DNA from: Ohtaekwangia sp036568665
GTDB taxonomy: Bacteria; Bacteroidota; Bacteroidia; Cytophagales; Cyclobacteriaceae
Reading direction: 5' to 3'
DNA: 64,000 nt
NCBI RefSeq assembly: GCF_036568665.1
Contig: NZ_DATCSD010000370.1
Coordinates: 15,461-79,460, forward strand
Below are positions 1 through 9,006 of the stretch, one piece after another. The notes below the pieces were generated by a model. The model was not told where the DNA came from and made no database searches. It was given only the letters and a program-made list of their open reading frames with translations. The translations under genes were made by a program, and so were the position numbers. Every line of letters begins with the position of its first letter. The first letter of the stretch is position 1.

Positions 1-32
1 AGATAATCTTATTTCTCTTTGTCATAAGTATA

Positions 33-497
33 TTATTTTAATTTGTTAACGATGTCTTGTAATCGGGCATGTGCCATATTTATACCTTGCACAAAAGGCA
101 GTTGCAGCACCTGGTCTCTGATAGCAACTGATCTATATACTACCTGCATGCTGAGTTTGCTGGTATCGTCTGTAAGTTTTTCAAATTCCAGAAACTCCAG
201 TTGAGCATCAAAAGATGCGCTCTCCATTTCAAATGTCCGGGTGATTTTCCGATTCGGGATAAACTCATGAATGGTTCCGCTAAACCCATGCTTGTTTCCC
301 TTCGGATCGGTTGTTACAAACTGGTAACTGCCATGTTTTTTACTTTCAAGCTTCAATACGCTGGTTCCCATCCATTGCTCAACAATCTCCGGGTCCGTAT
401 ATGCCTGAAAAAGTAATTCCAGTGGTAAATCAAATTCTCTTGTAATGAATATTTCCTGTTTGCCTTCTTCGGCACTAACTTTTGTTTTGCGCTCCAT
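33..497 (-). CDS. SRPBCC (AHSA1-like) domain protein
   Basis: A 154-residue protein of the START/SRPBCC fold, AHSA1 (activator of Hsp90 ATPase homologue 1-like) branch. The N-terminal strand and helix (ITREFDLPLELLFQAYTDPE, residues 17-36), the QWMG segment and the later GTIHEFIPNRKI strand are typical of this family, which forms a deep hydrophobic ligand pocket. No ligand can be assigned from sequence. The start is 7 bases after the stop of the upstream ArsR gene, so the two are almost certainly one transcript. ArsR-SRPBCC pairs are common in bacteria; the regulator presumably senses the condition in which the pocket protein is needed. There is no signal peptide, so it is cytoplasmic. The family is secure, the function unknown. 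Confidence 0.88.
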   Translation of the reverse strand: MERKTKVSAEEGKQEIFITREFDLPLELLFQAYTDPEIVEQWMGTSVLKLESKKHGSYQFVTTDPKGNKHGFSGTIHEFIPNRKITRTFEMESASFDAQLEFLEFEKLTDDTSKLSMQVVYRSVAIRDQVLQLPFVQGINMAHARLQDIVNKLK

Positions 498-504
498 GAT
501 ATTC

Positions 505-828
505 TTATTTTTTGGGTTTATACTTTTTCATAATGTTTTCCAGTTTGTTGAACCGGTCATCCCACATATTCCGGAATGGCTCAATGAAGTCTGCTATTTC
601 TTTCATCTTCTTTGGGTTAAAGTGATAGTATATTTCTCTTCCCTTCAGCTCTTGCTTCAGTAACTCACACTCGGTAAGTATTTGTATATGTTTGGAAACA
701 GTTTGTCTGGATGAATCAAACTTTTCCGCTATTGCACTGGGCGTCATGGCCTGCAGGGCAACCAAAGTAATTATCGCTCTCCGGGTAGGGTCAGCGATGG
801 CCTGAAATACATCTCTTCGTAAATCCAT
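505..828 (-). CDS. ArsR-family winged-helix transcriptional regulator
   Basis: A 107-residue single-domain regulator. It opens with MDLRRDVFQAIADPTRRAII, the hallmark of the ArsR/SmtB family, followed by the helix-turn-helix (PSAIAEKFDSSRQTVSKHIQ, residues 31-50) and a wing (KGREIYYHFNPKK). I see no metal-binding CxC motif in the recognition helix, so it is probably not an arsenic or cadmium sensor; many ArsR proteins paired with SRPBCC proteins lack metal sites. It lies just upstream of the SRPBCC gene on the same strand. Two 16-base palindromes overlap the region directly before its start codon, which suggests autorepression. Confidence 0.9.
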   Translation of the reverse strand: MDLRRDVFQAIADPTRRAIITLVALQAMTPSAIAEKFDSSRQTVSKHIQILTECELLKQELKGREIYYHFNPKKMKEIADFIEPFRNMWDDRFNKLENIMKKYKPKK

Positions 829-876
829 TGCGCAGCTATTTGACTGCTAATATACGCGCAGTCATTTAACTGCGCG
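829..876. promoter_or_regulatory. Twin palindromic operator upstream of arsR
   Basis: Directly before the arsR start are two 16-base palindromes: GCAGCTATTTGACTGC (832-847) and GCAGTCATTTAACTGC (858-873), 26 bases centre to centre. They are also inverted relative to each other, giving an imperfect 19-base-arm palindrome with 15 of 19 positions matching. Dimeric ArsR proteins bind such dyads and usually sit over their own promoter. Binding by the adjacent regulator is inferred from position alone. Confidence 0.6.
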
Positions 877-905
877 AATTTTTTCCGGACTTTTTTTTAA
901 AATTT

Positions 906-920
906 TTGAAAGCGTTTCAA
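906..920. promoter_or_regulatory. LacI-type palindrome TTGAAA-GCG-TTTCAA
   Basis: A perfect 6-base inverted repeat around a central GCG, lying between the divergent arsR and NAD(P)-binding genes. The core resembles LacI/GalR-family operators, which centre on CG. No LacI-type regulator is encoded in the window, so the binder is unknown and chance is possible. Confidence 0.25.
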
Positions 921-1057
921 CATTTGTCCAAATTAACCCCGTAACGAAGTCCATCTTACCCCCATACGCACGCATATCCGCACAGTGGTTTCTTCTCTAA
1001 GAATAACATAGTCCTCGTTAGTATATATGTGTATATTAAAGACTGCAAAAACGAAAT

Positions 1058-1822
1058 ATGACTTTATCAAAAATGAAAATAGGAATTATTGGAGCCGGTG
1101 AGATGGGCGGAACATTGATACGACAATATACCCGGGCAGGTCACCAGGTAAAAATGACAAATGCCAGTGGGGCGGACAAGCTTAAAAGTTTAGCATTAGA
1201 GACTGGTGCTACTCCGGTTACACTATCAGACGTAGTTATAGATGTGGATGTAATCATCGTGAGTATACCGATGATAGCCATACTGAAATTACCTAGAGGC
1301 CTTTTTAAAAATACACTCACCAACACAACCATTGTTGATATCGGCAACTATTATCCTATCCGTGATGGTGTTATTAAAGATATGGAAGATGGAATGCCTG
1401 AAAGTGTCTGGGTTTCCAATCAACTTCAGCGACCTGTTATAAAGGCCTACAACAATATATTTTATCGATCGTTGGTAAATGCTGGTACTGCGAAAGGCAC
1501 TTCCTCACGGATAGCACTGCCTGTTGCAGGAGATGATCAGCGATCAAAAGATCTTGTTTCTGTGTTGATTAATGATAGCGGATTTGACTCTTTCGATTAT
1601 GGAACACTGCAGGATTCCTGGAGACAACAGCCGGGAAGTCCGGCATATTGTACTGATCTGACTCTGCCTCAGCTGAAAAAATCTATCACAAGGGCAAAGA
1701 AGGAATTGTTACCGGAAAGACGTGAACTCGGGCTTAAATATATATTGAAGCACAATCCTGAATTATGGCAGGATAATGTCAAATACAATCGGGAGATTTA
1801 CGAAAGTGATCTGACTATATAG
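1058..1822 (+). CDS. NAD(P)-binding oxidoreductase (F420-reductase-like)
   Basis: A 254-residue protein with an N-terminal Rossmann motif GIIGAGEMGGTL (residues 8-19) of the F420_oxidored/6-phosphogluconate-dehydrogenase-like superfamily, followed by DVIIVSIPM, the usual second dinucleotide-binding segment. The central part (VIKAYNNIFYRSL, VAGDDQRSKDLVSVLINDSGFDSFDYG) matches NADPH-dependent F420 reductase-like proteins that in Bacteroidota probably use plain NADP and an unknown substrate. An alternative start is the internal Met at 1073 (MKIGIIGAG), which fits the Rossmann fold at least as well. It stands alone, divergent from arsR. Confidence 0.8.
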   Translation: MTLSKMKIGIIGAGEMGGTLIRQYTRAGHQVKMTNASGADKLKSLALETGATPVTLSDVVIDVDVIIVSIPMIAILKLPRGLFKNTLTNTTIVDIGNYYPIRDGVIKDMEDGMPESVWVSNQLQRPVIKAYNNIFYRSLVNAGTAKGTSSRIALPVAGDDQRSKDLVSVLINDSGFDSFDYGTLQDSWRQQPGSPAYCTDLTLPQLKKSITRAKKELLPERRELGLKYILKHNPELWQDNVKYNREIYESDLTI

Positions 1823-1979
1823 ATCAGGTCCTCCTCCAACGTGTTCTCTACCTGCTAATGGCACAATTCCACTGATAAATAGCCACTTACAACAGTTATA
1901 TAACGTAAAAGCTGTTCTTAAAAGCTATTTTTTCAGTATACTCGCGCTTGAATTATTTTGACAATATATAACAGCGCAA

Positions 1980-2651
1980 ATGGGAAAGATTATACGACCA
2001 ACCTATCCGAAGGAATTTAGTATAGGGCTTTTAATACTGATTTTTGTTTTATCATTTTTTTTATCCACACAGATTTTCAATGTGTCGTGGCGTGAACTGA
2101 TGGAGGGTACCAATGTATACCTAGGCATGTTCCTGGTGAGTACAGCTGTTCTTATTATGGTATTGATTCTTTGGGAAGAGCTTTTATTCCCCGTAAAAGT
2201 TAAAACCACCAATGATGGCGTGATCTTCAGAAATCACAGAACAAAATTAAAAACACAATTTCTTATCTACTTCGCTATTCCTGTTCTCTTCGCGATTGTA
2301 TATCTCAAGTTTGAAGTTAATCTAGTTCGCTTCATTGTGTGGACTGCCGTGTGTACCCTTGCACCGGTTGTTATAAAATTCATCTCCGGAATAAACAATT
2401 ACAATGACTTTCTGAAGCTGACGAATGATACTATCGAATACAAAAACAATAAAGAAGCAGGAACTTTCAGTCTGAAAGATATACAGCACCTCACGCTCGT
2501 AAGAGATCAAAAAGTGCTTCATAAAATTCAGGTATCACTGACCAACAACAGCCAGGTAATTATTGATTTGGATGAAATGGAGCTTGCAGCGTTTCTGGAG
2601 TCCATTGATAAGTTTATCACCAGTCACTATAAAACGCTCGTGAAGAGTTAA
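1980..2651 (+). CDS. Hypothetical integral membrane protein
   Basis: A 223-residue protein that I do not recognise. It has about four hydrophobic segments: roughly residues 15-34, 45-66, 92-108 and 115-133. A soluble C-terminal half follows (NDTIEYKNNKEAGTFSLKDI, then an alternating strand pattern with KIQVSLTNNSQVIIDLDEMEL and a final helix). The hydrophobic-then-beta layout resembles small bacterial PH-like proteins in which a membrane anchor carries a cytoplasmic beta domain. No catalytic motif is visible. It stands alone between single genes. Confidence 0.65.
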   Translation: MGKIIRPTYPKEFSIGLLILIFVLSFFLSTQIFNVSWRELMEGTNVYLGMFLVSTAVLIMVLILWEELLFPVKVKTTNDGVIFRNHRTKLKTQFLIYFAIPVLFAIVYLKFEVNLVRFIVWTAVCTLAPVVIKFISGINNYNDFLKLTNDTIEYKNNKEAGTFSLKDIQHLTLVRDQKVLHKIQVSLTNNSQVIIDLDEMELAAFLESIDKFITSHYKTLVKS

Positions 2652-2746
2652 TAAAGTATATATAGGTACGGATAAAACTATCCGTGCCTCTCTATCAAAA
2701 AAGAAAATCATTTCTGTTTATTAGGGCAACACCGTAACAATAACGC

Positions 2747-2985
2747 TTATACCCAACCAGCGCTGGTGTATCCTTCACTTGTAAAATGAATGGTCTGCGG
2801 TTTGTCAACCATCGGAGCGGTTACAGGCAAGTCGTACAGGTTTGATGCGTAAGTCTGAAGCTTACTATACCTGTATACGTTCCGGCTTCTCTGTATTGAA
2901 ACTATAGATAGCTCATGTTTGTGTGAATCGGAAATACTTTTGCTCCTTGTTTTACCTCGTCATCAACAAACAGGTTATAAAAGCA
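2747..2985 (-). pseudogene. Frameshifted remnant of an unidentified gene
   Basis: The stretch after the efflux operon shows protein-like sequence on the minus strand broken across frames. One frame gives NLFVDDEVKQGAKVFPIHTN, then a stop, then YREAGTYTGIVSFRL. A second frame ends with LYDLPVTAPMVDKPQTIHFT and stops at 2747. The piece is cut on its upstream side by the terminator at 2987-3016. I could not identify the parent family. Coding character is judged by eye only. Confidence 0.35.
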
Positions 2986-2986
2986 A

Positions 2987-3016
2987 AAGCCCGCTGATTA
3001 TGCGACCAGCGGGCTT
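2987..3016 (-). terminator. Rho-independent terminator of the RND efflux operon
   Basis: A 10-base-pair stem, AAGCCCGCTG (2987-2996) with CAGCGGGCTT (3007-3016), around a 10-base loop. Read on the minus strand the stem is followed by a T-rich tract, placing it 24 bases after the outer-membrane-channel stop at 3040. It is GC-rich and perfectly paired. Confidence 0.85.
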
Positions 3017-3039
3017 CTTTATATGCCAGTTATTAATTC

Positions 3040-4497
3040 TTAATACCAACCGCCACCAAGTGCGCGGTATACATTAACCACTGCATTCAACTGTTGCATT
3101 TTGGTTTCAACCAGATCAAATCTTGATTCCAATGCATCACGTTGTGTTAACAGAACTTCCATATAGTCTGCACGTGCTGATTTGAACAGGCGTGTAGATA
3201 TATCGATAGATTGAGTGAGTGCTTCCACCTGTTTTGTTTTCAGGTTATAGCTGTTCTCCAGGTTGCTGATGTTCGACAACTGGTTCACTACTTCAATGTG
3301 TGCATTCAAAATAGTACGTTCGTAATTATATACATTTTGAATCTGTTTCGAGGTAGCTGAATAGTAGTATGCCTTTATAGCATTCCGGTTTATCAGCGGA
3401 GCCATCAGTTCACCTGCTGCAGAGTATATCAGCGACTCGGGTGTTCTCATCAGGAAATTCGCATTGAATGCATCGTATCCTATACCTGCCGTAATTCTCA
3501 GGTTCGGATAGAAGTTCGCTCTTGCTGATTTAACATCGAGTTTTGATGCTGCCAGTTCCTGCTCAGCTTGTCTGATATCAGGACGGTTCTGCAAAAGTTG
3601 TGATGGTATACCTGAATGTATAGTAACCGGCACGAGATCGATGAACGTTTGAGAATTTCTGACAACTGGCTGCGGGAATCTTCCCACCAGGAAGTTAATT
3701 CTATTCTCTGTTTCAATGATCTGCTGTGCTATATAGAACTGACGGCTCTGGTTCTTGAGCACTTCTGCTTCGAACCTGCGCACAGCCAACTCCGTAACTT
3801 TAGCAGCCTGCTTCTCCAGCTTTACGATCTCCAACGCATTTTGCTGAATCTCGATGTTGCGCTTCAATATCTCCAACTGATTATCAAGCGCCATCAACTC
3901 GTAATACGAAGTAGCGATCTCTGCGATCATGTTAGTGACCATGAAGTTTCTGCCTTCTACAGTGGAAAGATATCTATGTACGGCAGACTTCTTGGCGTTA
4001 CGCAATTTCTTCCAGATATCCACTTCCCATGATGCATTGGCACCGAACGCAATGTCGGTTAATGGATCCGGGAATCTTCTTCCGGGAGCAATCTCATCTG
4101 TTTCTTCAACAGCACCAGGGCGGGTATAGCGACCCACTTTCTCAACACCTGCTGCAGCGCCTACGCCAAGAAAGGGCAAGTACTCTCCTTTTCTTGCGCG
4201 TATCTCGTTCTGCGCAATGTTGATCTCCTGCATGATGATATTATACTCCTGATTGTTTTTCAGGGCAGTATCGATAAGACCAATCAGGTTCGGATCTGTG
4301 AAAAATTCTTTCCACTTCAACCGGGCTGTATTGGTAGTATCCTGTGCCTGCGAGTTGTTAAAGCCCGCAGGTACAGTTTTATTCTCTGTTCGATGAACCA
4401 AAGAAGGTGGTAAACTACAGGCTGATACCAGCAAGAGTATAAAGCCTGTTACCAATCCACGTGATATTCTTTTAGTGTGCATTGTCTTCGCTCTCAT
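3040..4497 (-). CDS. RND efflux outer-membrane channel (OprM/NodT-type, TolC fold)
   Basis: A 485-residue outer-membrane factor of the NodT/OprM family and the last gene of the operon. A lipoprotein signal runs from the internal Met at residue 6 (MHTKRISRG) to the lipobox LLVSAC near residue 26, so the mature protein is probably lipidated like OprM. Paired TolC repeats are visible: LIGLIDTALKNNQEYNIIMQ in the first half and LLQNRPDIRQAEQELAASKL, the family's most conserved segment, in the second. It ends with YRALGGGW, typical of the family. Its start overlaps the pump gene by 26 bases, implying coupled translation. It forms the trans-envelope duct for the pump. Confidence 0.93.
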   Translation of the reverse strand: MRAKTMHTKRISRGLVTGFILLLVSACSLPPSLVHRTENKTVPAGFNNSQAQDTTNTARLKWKEFFTDPNLIGLIDTALKNNQEYNIIMQEINIAQNEIRARKGEYLPFLGVGAAAGVEKVGRYTRPGAVEETDEIAPGRRFPDPLTDIAFGANASWEVDIWKKLRNAKKSAVHRYLSTVEGRNFMVTNMIAEIATSYYELMALDNQLEILKRNIEIQQNALEIVKLEKQAAKVTELAVRRFEAEVLKNQSRQFYIAQQIIETENRINFLVGRFPQPVVRNSQTFIDLVPVTIHSGIPSQLLQNRPDIRQAEQELAASKLDVKSARANFYPNLRITAGIGYDAFNANFLMRTPESLIYSAAGELMAPLINRNAIKAYYYSATSKQIQNVYNYERTILNAHIEVVNQLSNISNLENSYNLKTKQVEALTQSIDISTRLFKSARADYMEVLLTQRDALESRFDLVETKMQQLNAVVNVYRALGGGWY

Positions 4498-7400
4498 TAG
4501 ATTGGGGAAAACTATCCATTTGATGTACCAGATTTTCAGTCAGAGAATCTTCGTCTTCATCTCTGATTAACTTCCGTCCTTCTGCAAGTCTACCGAAGAT
4601 ATAGTATAGACCAGGGACTATAATTACCCCGAAGATTGTACCGAACAACATACCTCCGAGTGCAGACGAACCAATGGTACGGTTTCCTATAGCACCCGCG
4701 CCATGCGCCAGTACCAGCGGAATCAAACCAGCAATAAAAGCGAATGATGTCATCAAGATAGGACGGAAACGAACTTTGGCACCTTCAATAGCAGCTTCCA
4801 ATACAGTAGCGCCCTGATGGTGTTTCTGCATCGCGAATTCCACGATCAACACCGCGTTCTTACCCAACAGACCGACCAGCATGACTAGCCCCACCTGCGC
4901 ATATATATCGTTCGCGAGTCCCATCGACTTGATCAACATGAATGACCCGAACACCCCGGCCGGCAGTGAAAGCACAACTGCCAATGGAATGATAAAGCTT
5001 TCATATTGTGCAGCAAGTACCAGGTATACGAATGCCAACACGATGAGGAATATAACAACTGCTTCATTACCACGTCTCACTTCGTCATACGAAAGTGCAG
5101 CCCAGTCAATGTCATATCCGCGAGGTAATGTTTTAGCAGCCACTTCTTTTACAGCAGCAATCGCTTCACCAGAGCTGTATCCAGGTGCTGGACCTCCTCT
5201 GATGGCTGCAGTGTTATACATATTAAAGCGGTTGATCTCGTTAGCACCCTGCTTCTTCTTGATTTTCATGAAGGCAGAGAAAGGCACCATTTCACCTTTA
5301 TCGTTCTTCACCCAAAGATTCAATACATCCTTAGGAAGTTGTCTGAACTCAGGCGCAGCCTGCACAAACACTTTGAAGAAACGCTGATACTTGATGAAAC
5401 CAAGTTCGTATGTACTACCTACAAAGATGGAGAGTGTGTTCATGGCATTACCAATAGATACTCCCTTTTGCATCGCCAATTGATTGTCGATCTCAATTTC
5501 ATATTGAGGATAGTTGGCACTGAAGAACGTGAACAAGCCGGTGAGCTCTTTGCGCTTCTCCAGTTGCTCCATAAATTCGTTCTTCACTCTTTCAAGATCA
5601 TCGTACGTACCATCCGGATTTTTATCCAGAAGCTGTAACGCAAAACCACCTGCGGCACCGAAACCTGGTACTGCCGGAGGATCGAAAAATTCGATGGTAG
5701 CACCCGGGAGTTGCTTGGAGATTTCTTCCAGTTCCAGGGTAATTTCCTGTACGGTATGTTCACGTTCTGACCAAGGCTTTAAGTTGATCAAACACGTAGC
5801 CGCGTTCGATCCACGACCTTCGGTAAGTACTTCATATCCTGCAATGGATGATACCGATTTAACTCCTTCAACTTTCTGAATCAGTTTCTGAAGCTGAAGT
5901 GAAATATCGTTGGTACGTTCCAGCGTAGATCCGGGAGGTGTCTGCACAATTGCATATAGCATACCCTGGTCTTCACTTGGAATGAAACCCGAAGGCAGGT
6001 TGCTGGCAACTGCAATAATACCGGCACTGAAAGCCAGCCAAAGCCCGATGGTTACCCACCTGCGGTGTGCGATTTTCTTCAGCACCCACACATACTTATC
6101 TGTTACTTTTTCAAATCCGCTGTTGAAGCTATCAATGAATCGGTTAAATATATTTCTTGATCGTGGCTGGCCATGCGTATTCTTCAGGATCATCGCGCAA
6201 AGCACAGGAGTTAATGTCAACGCCACGAGACCGGAAAGAATGATAGAGCTGGCCATGGTGATGGAGAACTGACGATAGAATACACCCACCGGACCAGACA
6301 TGAAAGCAATAGGCACGAACACTGCAGTCATCAACAATGTGATGGCAATAACGGCACCACTGATTTCACCCAAAACTTTTTGTACGGCTTTATAAGGCGT
6401 GAGATGCTCTTCGTGCATTTTGGCGTGCACCGCTTCCACCACCACAATCGCATCATCCACCACAATACCAATCGCCAATACAATGGCAAACAGTGTGATC
6501 ATGTTCATCGTGAGCCCGAATGCCTGCATGAAAATGAAAGCACCGATAAGGGAGATAGGCACAGCCAGTGTTGGAATCAATGTAGATCTCCAGTCACCCA
6601 GGAAGATGAACACCACCAATGCCACCAGGATAAAGGCATCTCTTAATGTGTGAATTACGTTTTCTGTTGACGCATCCAAAAACTGCGATACATCATAGCT
6701 CACTTCGATTTGCATCCCCGGAGGGAAGTCTTTCTTCAACGCTTCCAGTTTTTTCTTCACGTTCTCAATTACCTGGCTGGCGTTACTACCATAGGTTTGC
6801 TTGAGCACGATAGCGGCAGAAGGATAACCGTTGATATTCGAATATATATCGTAATACTCGCTACCCAGATTAACAGTAGCAACGTCTTTCAGACGAAGCA
6901 ATTCTCCTTTGGAGTTCGCTTTGATGATGACGTTTTCATATTCTTTCGGATCGCTGTAACGGTCGGAATAAGCCAATACATATTCCAGCGCTTCGGCACG
7001 CTTGGAGTCACCACGACCGATACGACCGGGCTTACCAATGATACTCTGATCGGCCAGTGCTTCCATCACTTCATCGGGTGATATAGCATAGGCGCGCATA
7101 CGTTCCGGATTCAGCCACACACGCATCGCATATTGGCGGCTACCAAGAATACGTGCCTGACCAATACCATTGATACGTTGTAATTCAGGAATCATCGTAA
7201 CCCCTGCATAGTTGAACAAGAATTTCATGTTGGCATTCTTGTCGGTACTATACAAGTTCACATACATCAACATACTTGGGATTACCGGTGTGATAATTAC
7301 CCCTTCGCGTTGTACGAGTTCAGGTAATCGGTTTCGCACCTGCTCCACACGGTTGGATACCTGTACCAGTGCCTGGTTGATATCCGTACCCGGTTCAAAG

Positions 7401-7678
7401 ATTACCTGCACGTTAGCTTCACCCGCACTGGTAGCATCGGATGACATATAGCGCATACCCCACGCACCGTTGATAGCCTGTTCTATAGGAATGATAACAG
7501 ACTCAGTGAGCGTTTTTGCGCTGGCTCCCGGATAAGATGCAGACACCATTACCACAGGTGGTGCAATAGACGGGAACTGCGAGGTAGGCAGTGTATTGAT
7601 AGCCAGCACCCCCAAGAAAATAATCACGAGTGATAGTACTATCGCGAGTACCGGCCTTTTTAGAAATGCATTAAACAT
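4472..7678 (-). CDS. RND multidrug efflux pump, HAE1/AcrB family
   Basis: A 1068-residue inner-membrane pump of normal AcrB length. The N-terminus MFNAFLKRPVLAIVLSLVII begins transmembrane helix 1; PTSQFPSIAPPVVMVSASYP is the conserved porter-domain start. The proton-relay region in helix 4 is intact (GIVVDDAIVVVEAVHAKM, with the Asp-Asp pair). Later landmarks include SGFIPSEDQGMLYAIVQTPP in the second porter domain and VGLLGKNAVLIVEFA in helix 10. The C-terminal tail of about 30 residues is acidic. Such pumps export hydrophobic drugs, dyes and bile-salt-like molecules by proton antiport. It lies 27 bases after the adaptor and overlaps the channel gene. No local repressor gene adjoins the operon. 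Confidence 0.96.
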   Translation of the reverse strand: MFNAFLKRPVLAIVLSLVIIFLGVLAINTLPTSQFPSIAPPVVMVSASYPGASAKTLTESVIIPIEQAINGAWGMRYMSSDATSAGEANVQVIFEPGTDINQALVQVSNRVEQVRNRLPELVQREGVIITPVIPSMLMYVNLYSTDKNANMKFLFNYAGVTMIPELQRINGIGQARILGSRQYAMRVWLNPERMRAYAISPDEVMEALADQSIIGKPGRIGRGDSKRAEALEYVLAYSDRYSDPKEYENVIIKANSKGELLRLKDVATVNLGSEYYDIYSNINGYPSAAIVLKQTYGSNASQVIENVKKKLEALKKDFPPGMQIEVSYDVSQFLDASTENVIHTLRDAFILVALVVFIFLGDWRSTLIPTLAVPISLIGAFIFMQAFGLTMNMITLFAIVLAIGIVVDDAIVVVEAVHAKMHEEHLTPYKAVQKVLGEISGAVIAITLLMTAVFVPIAFMSGPVGVFYRQFSITMASSIILSGLVALTLTPVLCAMILKNTHGQPRSRNIFNRFIDSFNSGFEKVTDKYVWVLKKIAHRRWVTIGLWLAFSAGIIAVASNLPSGFIPSEDQGMLYAIVQTPPGSTLERTNDISLQLQKLIQKVEGVKSVSSIAGYEVLTEGRGSNAATCLINLKPWSEREHTVQEITLELEEISKQLPGATIEFFDPPAVPGFGAAGGFALQLLDKNPDGTYDDLERVKNEFMEQLEKRKELTGLFTFFSANYPQYEIEIDNQLAMQKGVSIGNAMNTLSIFVGSTYELGFIKYQRFFKVFVQAAPEFRQLPKDVLNLWVKNDKGEMVPFSAFMKIKKKQGANEINRFNMYNTAAIRGGPAPGYSSGEAIAAVKEVAAKTLPRGYDIDWAALSYDEVRRGNEAVVIFLIVLAFVYLVLAAQYESFIIPLAVVLSLPAGVFGSFMLIKSMGLANDIYAQVGLVMLVGLLGKNAVLIVEFAMQKHHQGATVLEAAIEGAKVRFRPILMTSFAFIAGLIPLVLAHGAGAIGNRTIGSSALGGMLFGTIFGVIIVPGLYYIFGRLAEGRKLIRDEDEDSLTENLVHQMDSFPQSNESEDNAH

Positions 7679-7705
7679 TGTATTTCCTTTTAAATGAAAG
7701 TGGAA

Positions 7706-8791
7706 TTATTCGACATAAACTTTCAAGCGAGGAAGAACTGTCTTCATATCCTCAAACTTGTACTCTCCAATCTTCTCTTCGTTTCTCACTTTGCGAATAC
7801 CTTCCAGCATAATCTTATCGCTTTCAGTCAAGCCTGATGAAATAACATACAAATCAGGCATCTCGGCAGCAATAGTAATTTCTCTCTGACGGATGACGTG
7901 GTCTTTGTCCACAACGAAAACATATTTCTTTTCCAATACTTCAAAAGTTGCCTTTTGCGGAATGATCAATGCATTCTTTAACGGAGCTGTGGCAATCACA
8001 TTACCTGTTTCACCATGTCTCAGCAGTCCCTTAGGATTAGGAAATGTAGCTCTGAAAGCAATGTTTCCTGTTTCATTATTAAAGTCTGCTTCAATGGTCT
8101 TTACTGTACCGGCATAAGGGAACATTTCATTGTTCGCCATCTGAAGATTTACTTTCATCAGGCTGTCTTTCTTCTGCGTTGCCTTGTAGGTCAGGTACTC
8201 AGCTTCCGGTACATTGAAGTAAACCCACATCTCACTGTTATCTGACAGTGTAGTGAGCAGGTCGCCTTCTTCTACCAAGCTTCCCAATCGCACCTGGAAG
8301 CGGTCCATGATTCCATCAAAAGGAGCTTTGATCTCTGTGAAACCCAGATGAACCTGAGCCAGCGACATTTCTGCTTTTGCTTTGTCATATTTTGCTTTAG
8401 CCAATGCCAGTTCGTTGGGCGATACTACATTGCTATCAGCCAGTTGCTTGGTATTTTTATATTCAATCTCTGCAAACTTGGCTTCTGCTTCGGCCTTCTG
8501 CACCTCAGCTTTGTAAAGCAACGGCATGATCTGAAACATCATCTGCCCTTTCTTCACACTCTTACCTTCATCTACATATATATTCTGCAGATAGCCTCTC
8601 TCCAACGCCCGCAGTTCAATGTGTTGTATAGCTCGGATTTGACATACGTACGAACGGTTAACCAGTGTGTCCTTCTTCATAGGGCTGGTAACCAAAAAGT
8701 TGTACTCTTCTTCCTTTTCTTCTTTTTTAGAATGGCAACCTGTAAAACATAACAGGGCGCACAAGTTCATGAAAATGAGAATTTTCCTCAT
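7706..8791 (-). CDS. RND efflux periplasmic adaptor (membrane fusion protein, AcrA-like)
   Basis: A 361-residue adaptor. I chose the start at 8791 (MRKILIFMNLCALLCFTGC) because it begins a clean lipoprotein signal with lipobox CFTGC; the frame extends 33 codons further upstream but without signal character. The lipoyl/barrel-sandwich half-motifs are clear: ALERGYLQNIYVDEGKSVKK before the coiled-coil hairpin and FTEIKAPFDGIMDRFQVRLG after it. The beta-barrel domain (NNEMFPYAGTVKTIEADFN) and membrane-proximal domain (VIRQREITI) follow. It is the first gene of the adaptor-pump-channel operon and bridges the two membrane partners. Confidence 0.94.
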   Translation of the reverse strand: MRKILIFMNLCALLCFTGCHSKKEEKEEEYNFLVTSPMKKDTLVNRSYVCQIRAIQHIELRALERGYLQNIYVDEGKSVKKGQMMFQIMPLLYKAEVQKAEAEAKFAEIEYKNTKQLADSNVVSPNELALAKAKYDKAKAEMSLAQVHLGFTEIKAPFDGIMDRFQVRLGSLVEEGDLLTTLSDNSEMWVYFNVPEAEYLTYKATQKKDSLMKVNLQMANNEMFPYAGTVKTIEADFNNETGNIAFRATFPNPKGLLRHGETGNVIATAPLKNALIIPQKATFEVLEKKYVFVVDKDHVIRQREITIAAEMPDLYVISSGLTESDKIMLEGIRKVRNEEKIGEYKFEDMKTVLPRLKVYVE

Positions 8792-8865
8792 AATAATTTG
8801 CTCTTTTAAAAACAGATACGGTTTGTTACTAAATTCTTTCAACAGCCGTGTAAACGTATATATAG

Positions 8866-9006
8866 TCTGTAGGCCCTTTTGCTTATGCAACCGGACTGGC
8901 CGTAAAAAATTTCATAGTGGAAGGTCAGGAGGCAAACTCAATTGCCTTCTTCATAAGTCCTTATACATCATATCCGGATTACCTGAAGTATCAGATACCG
9001 GTTTGA
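8866..9006 (+). pseudogene. Possible 46-codon remnant of a decayed gene
   Basis: An open stretch without a start codon, between a TAG at 8863 and a TGA at 9004, reads as plausible protein: VGPFAYATGLAVKNFIVEGQ near its start and SPYTSYPDYLKYQIPV at the end. Flanking sequence in the same frame is closed. It partly overlaps the 3' end of the opposite-strand gene at 8968. Family unknown; chance is a real alternative. Confidence 0.2.

Noticed and set aside
445..663. Open frames on the strand opposite arsR and the SRPBCC gene
   Set aside because: They mirror two well-supported genes and their translations have no family features.
3616..7451. Numerous plus-strand open frames opposite the efflux pump and channel genes
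   Set aside because: They are antisense to strongly conserved efflux genes and show no family resemblance.
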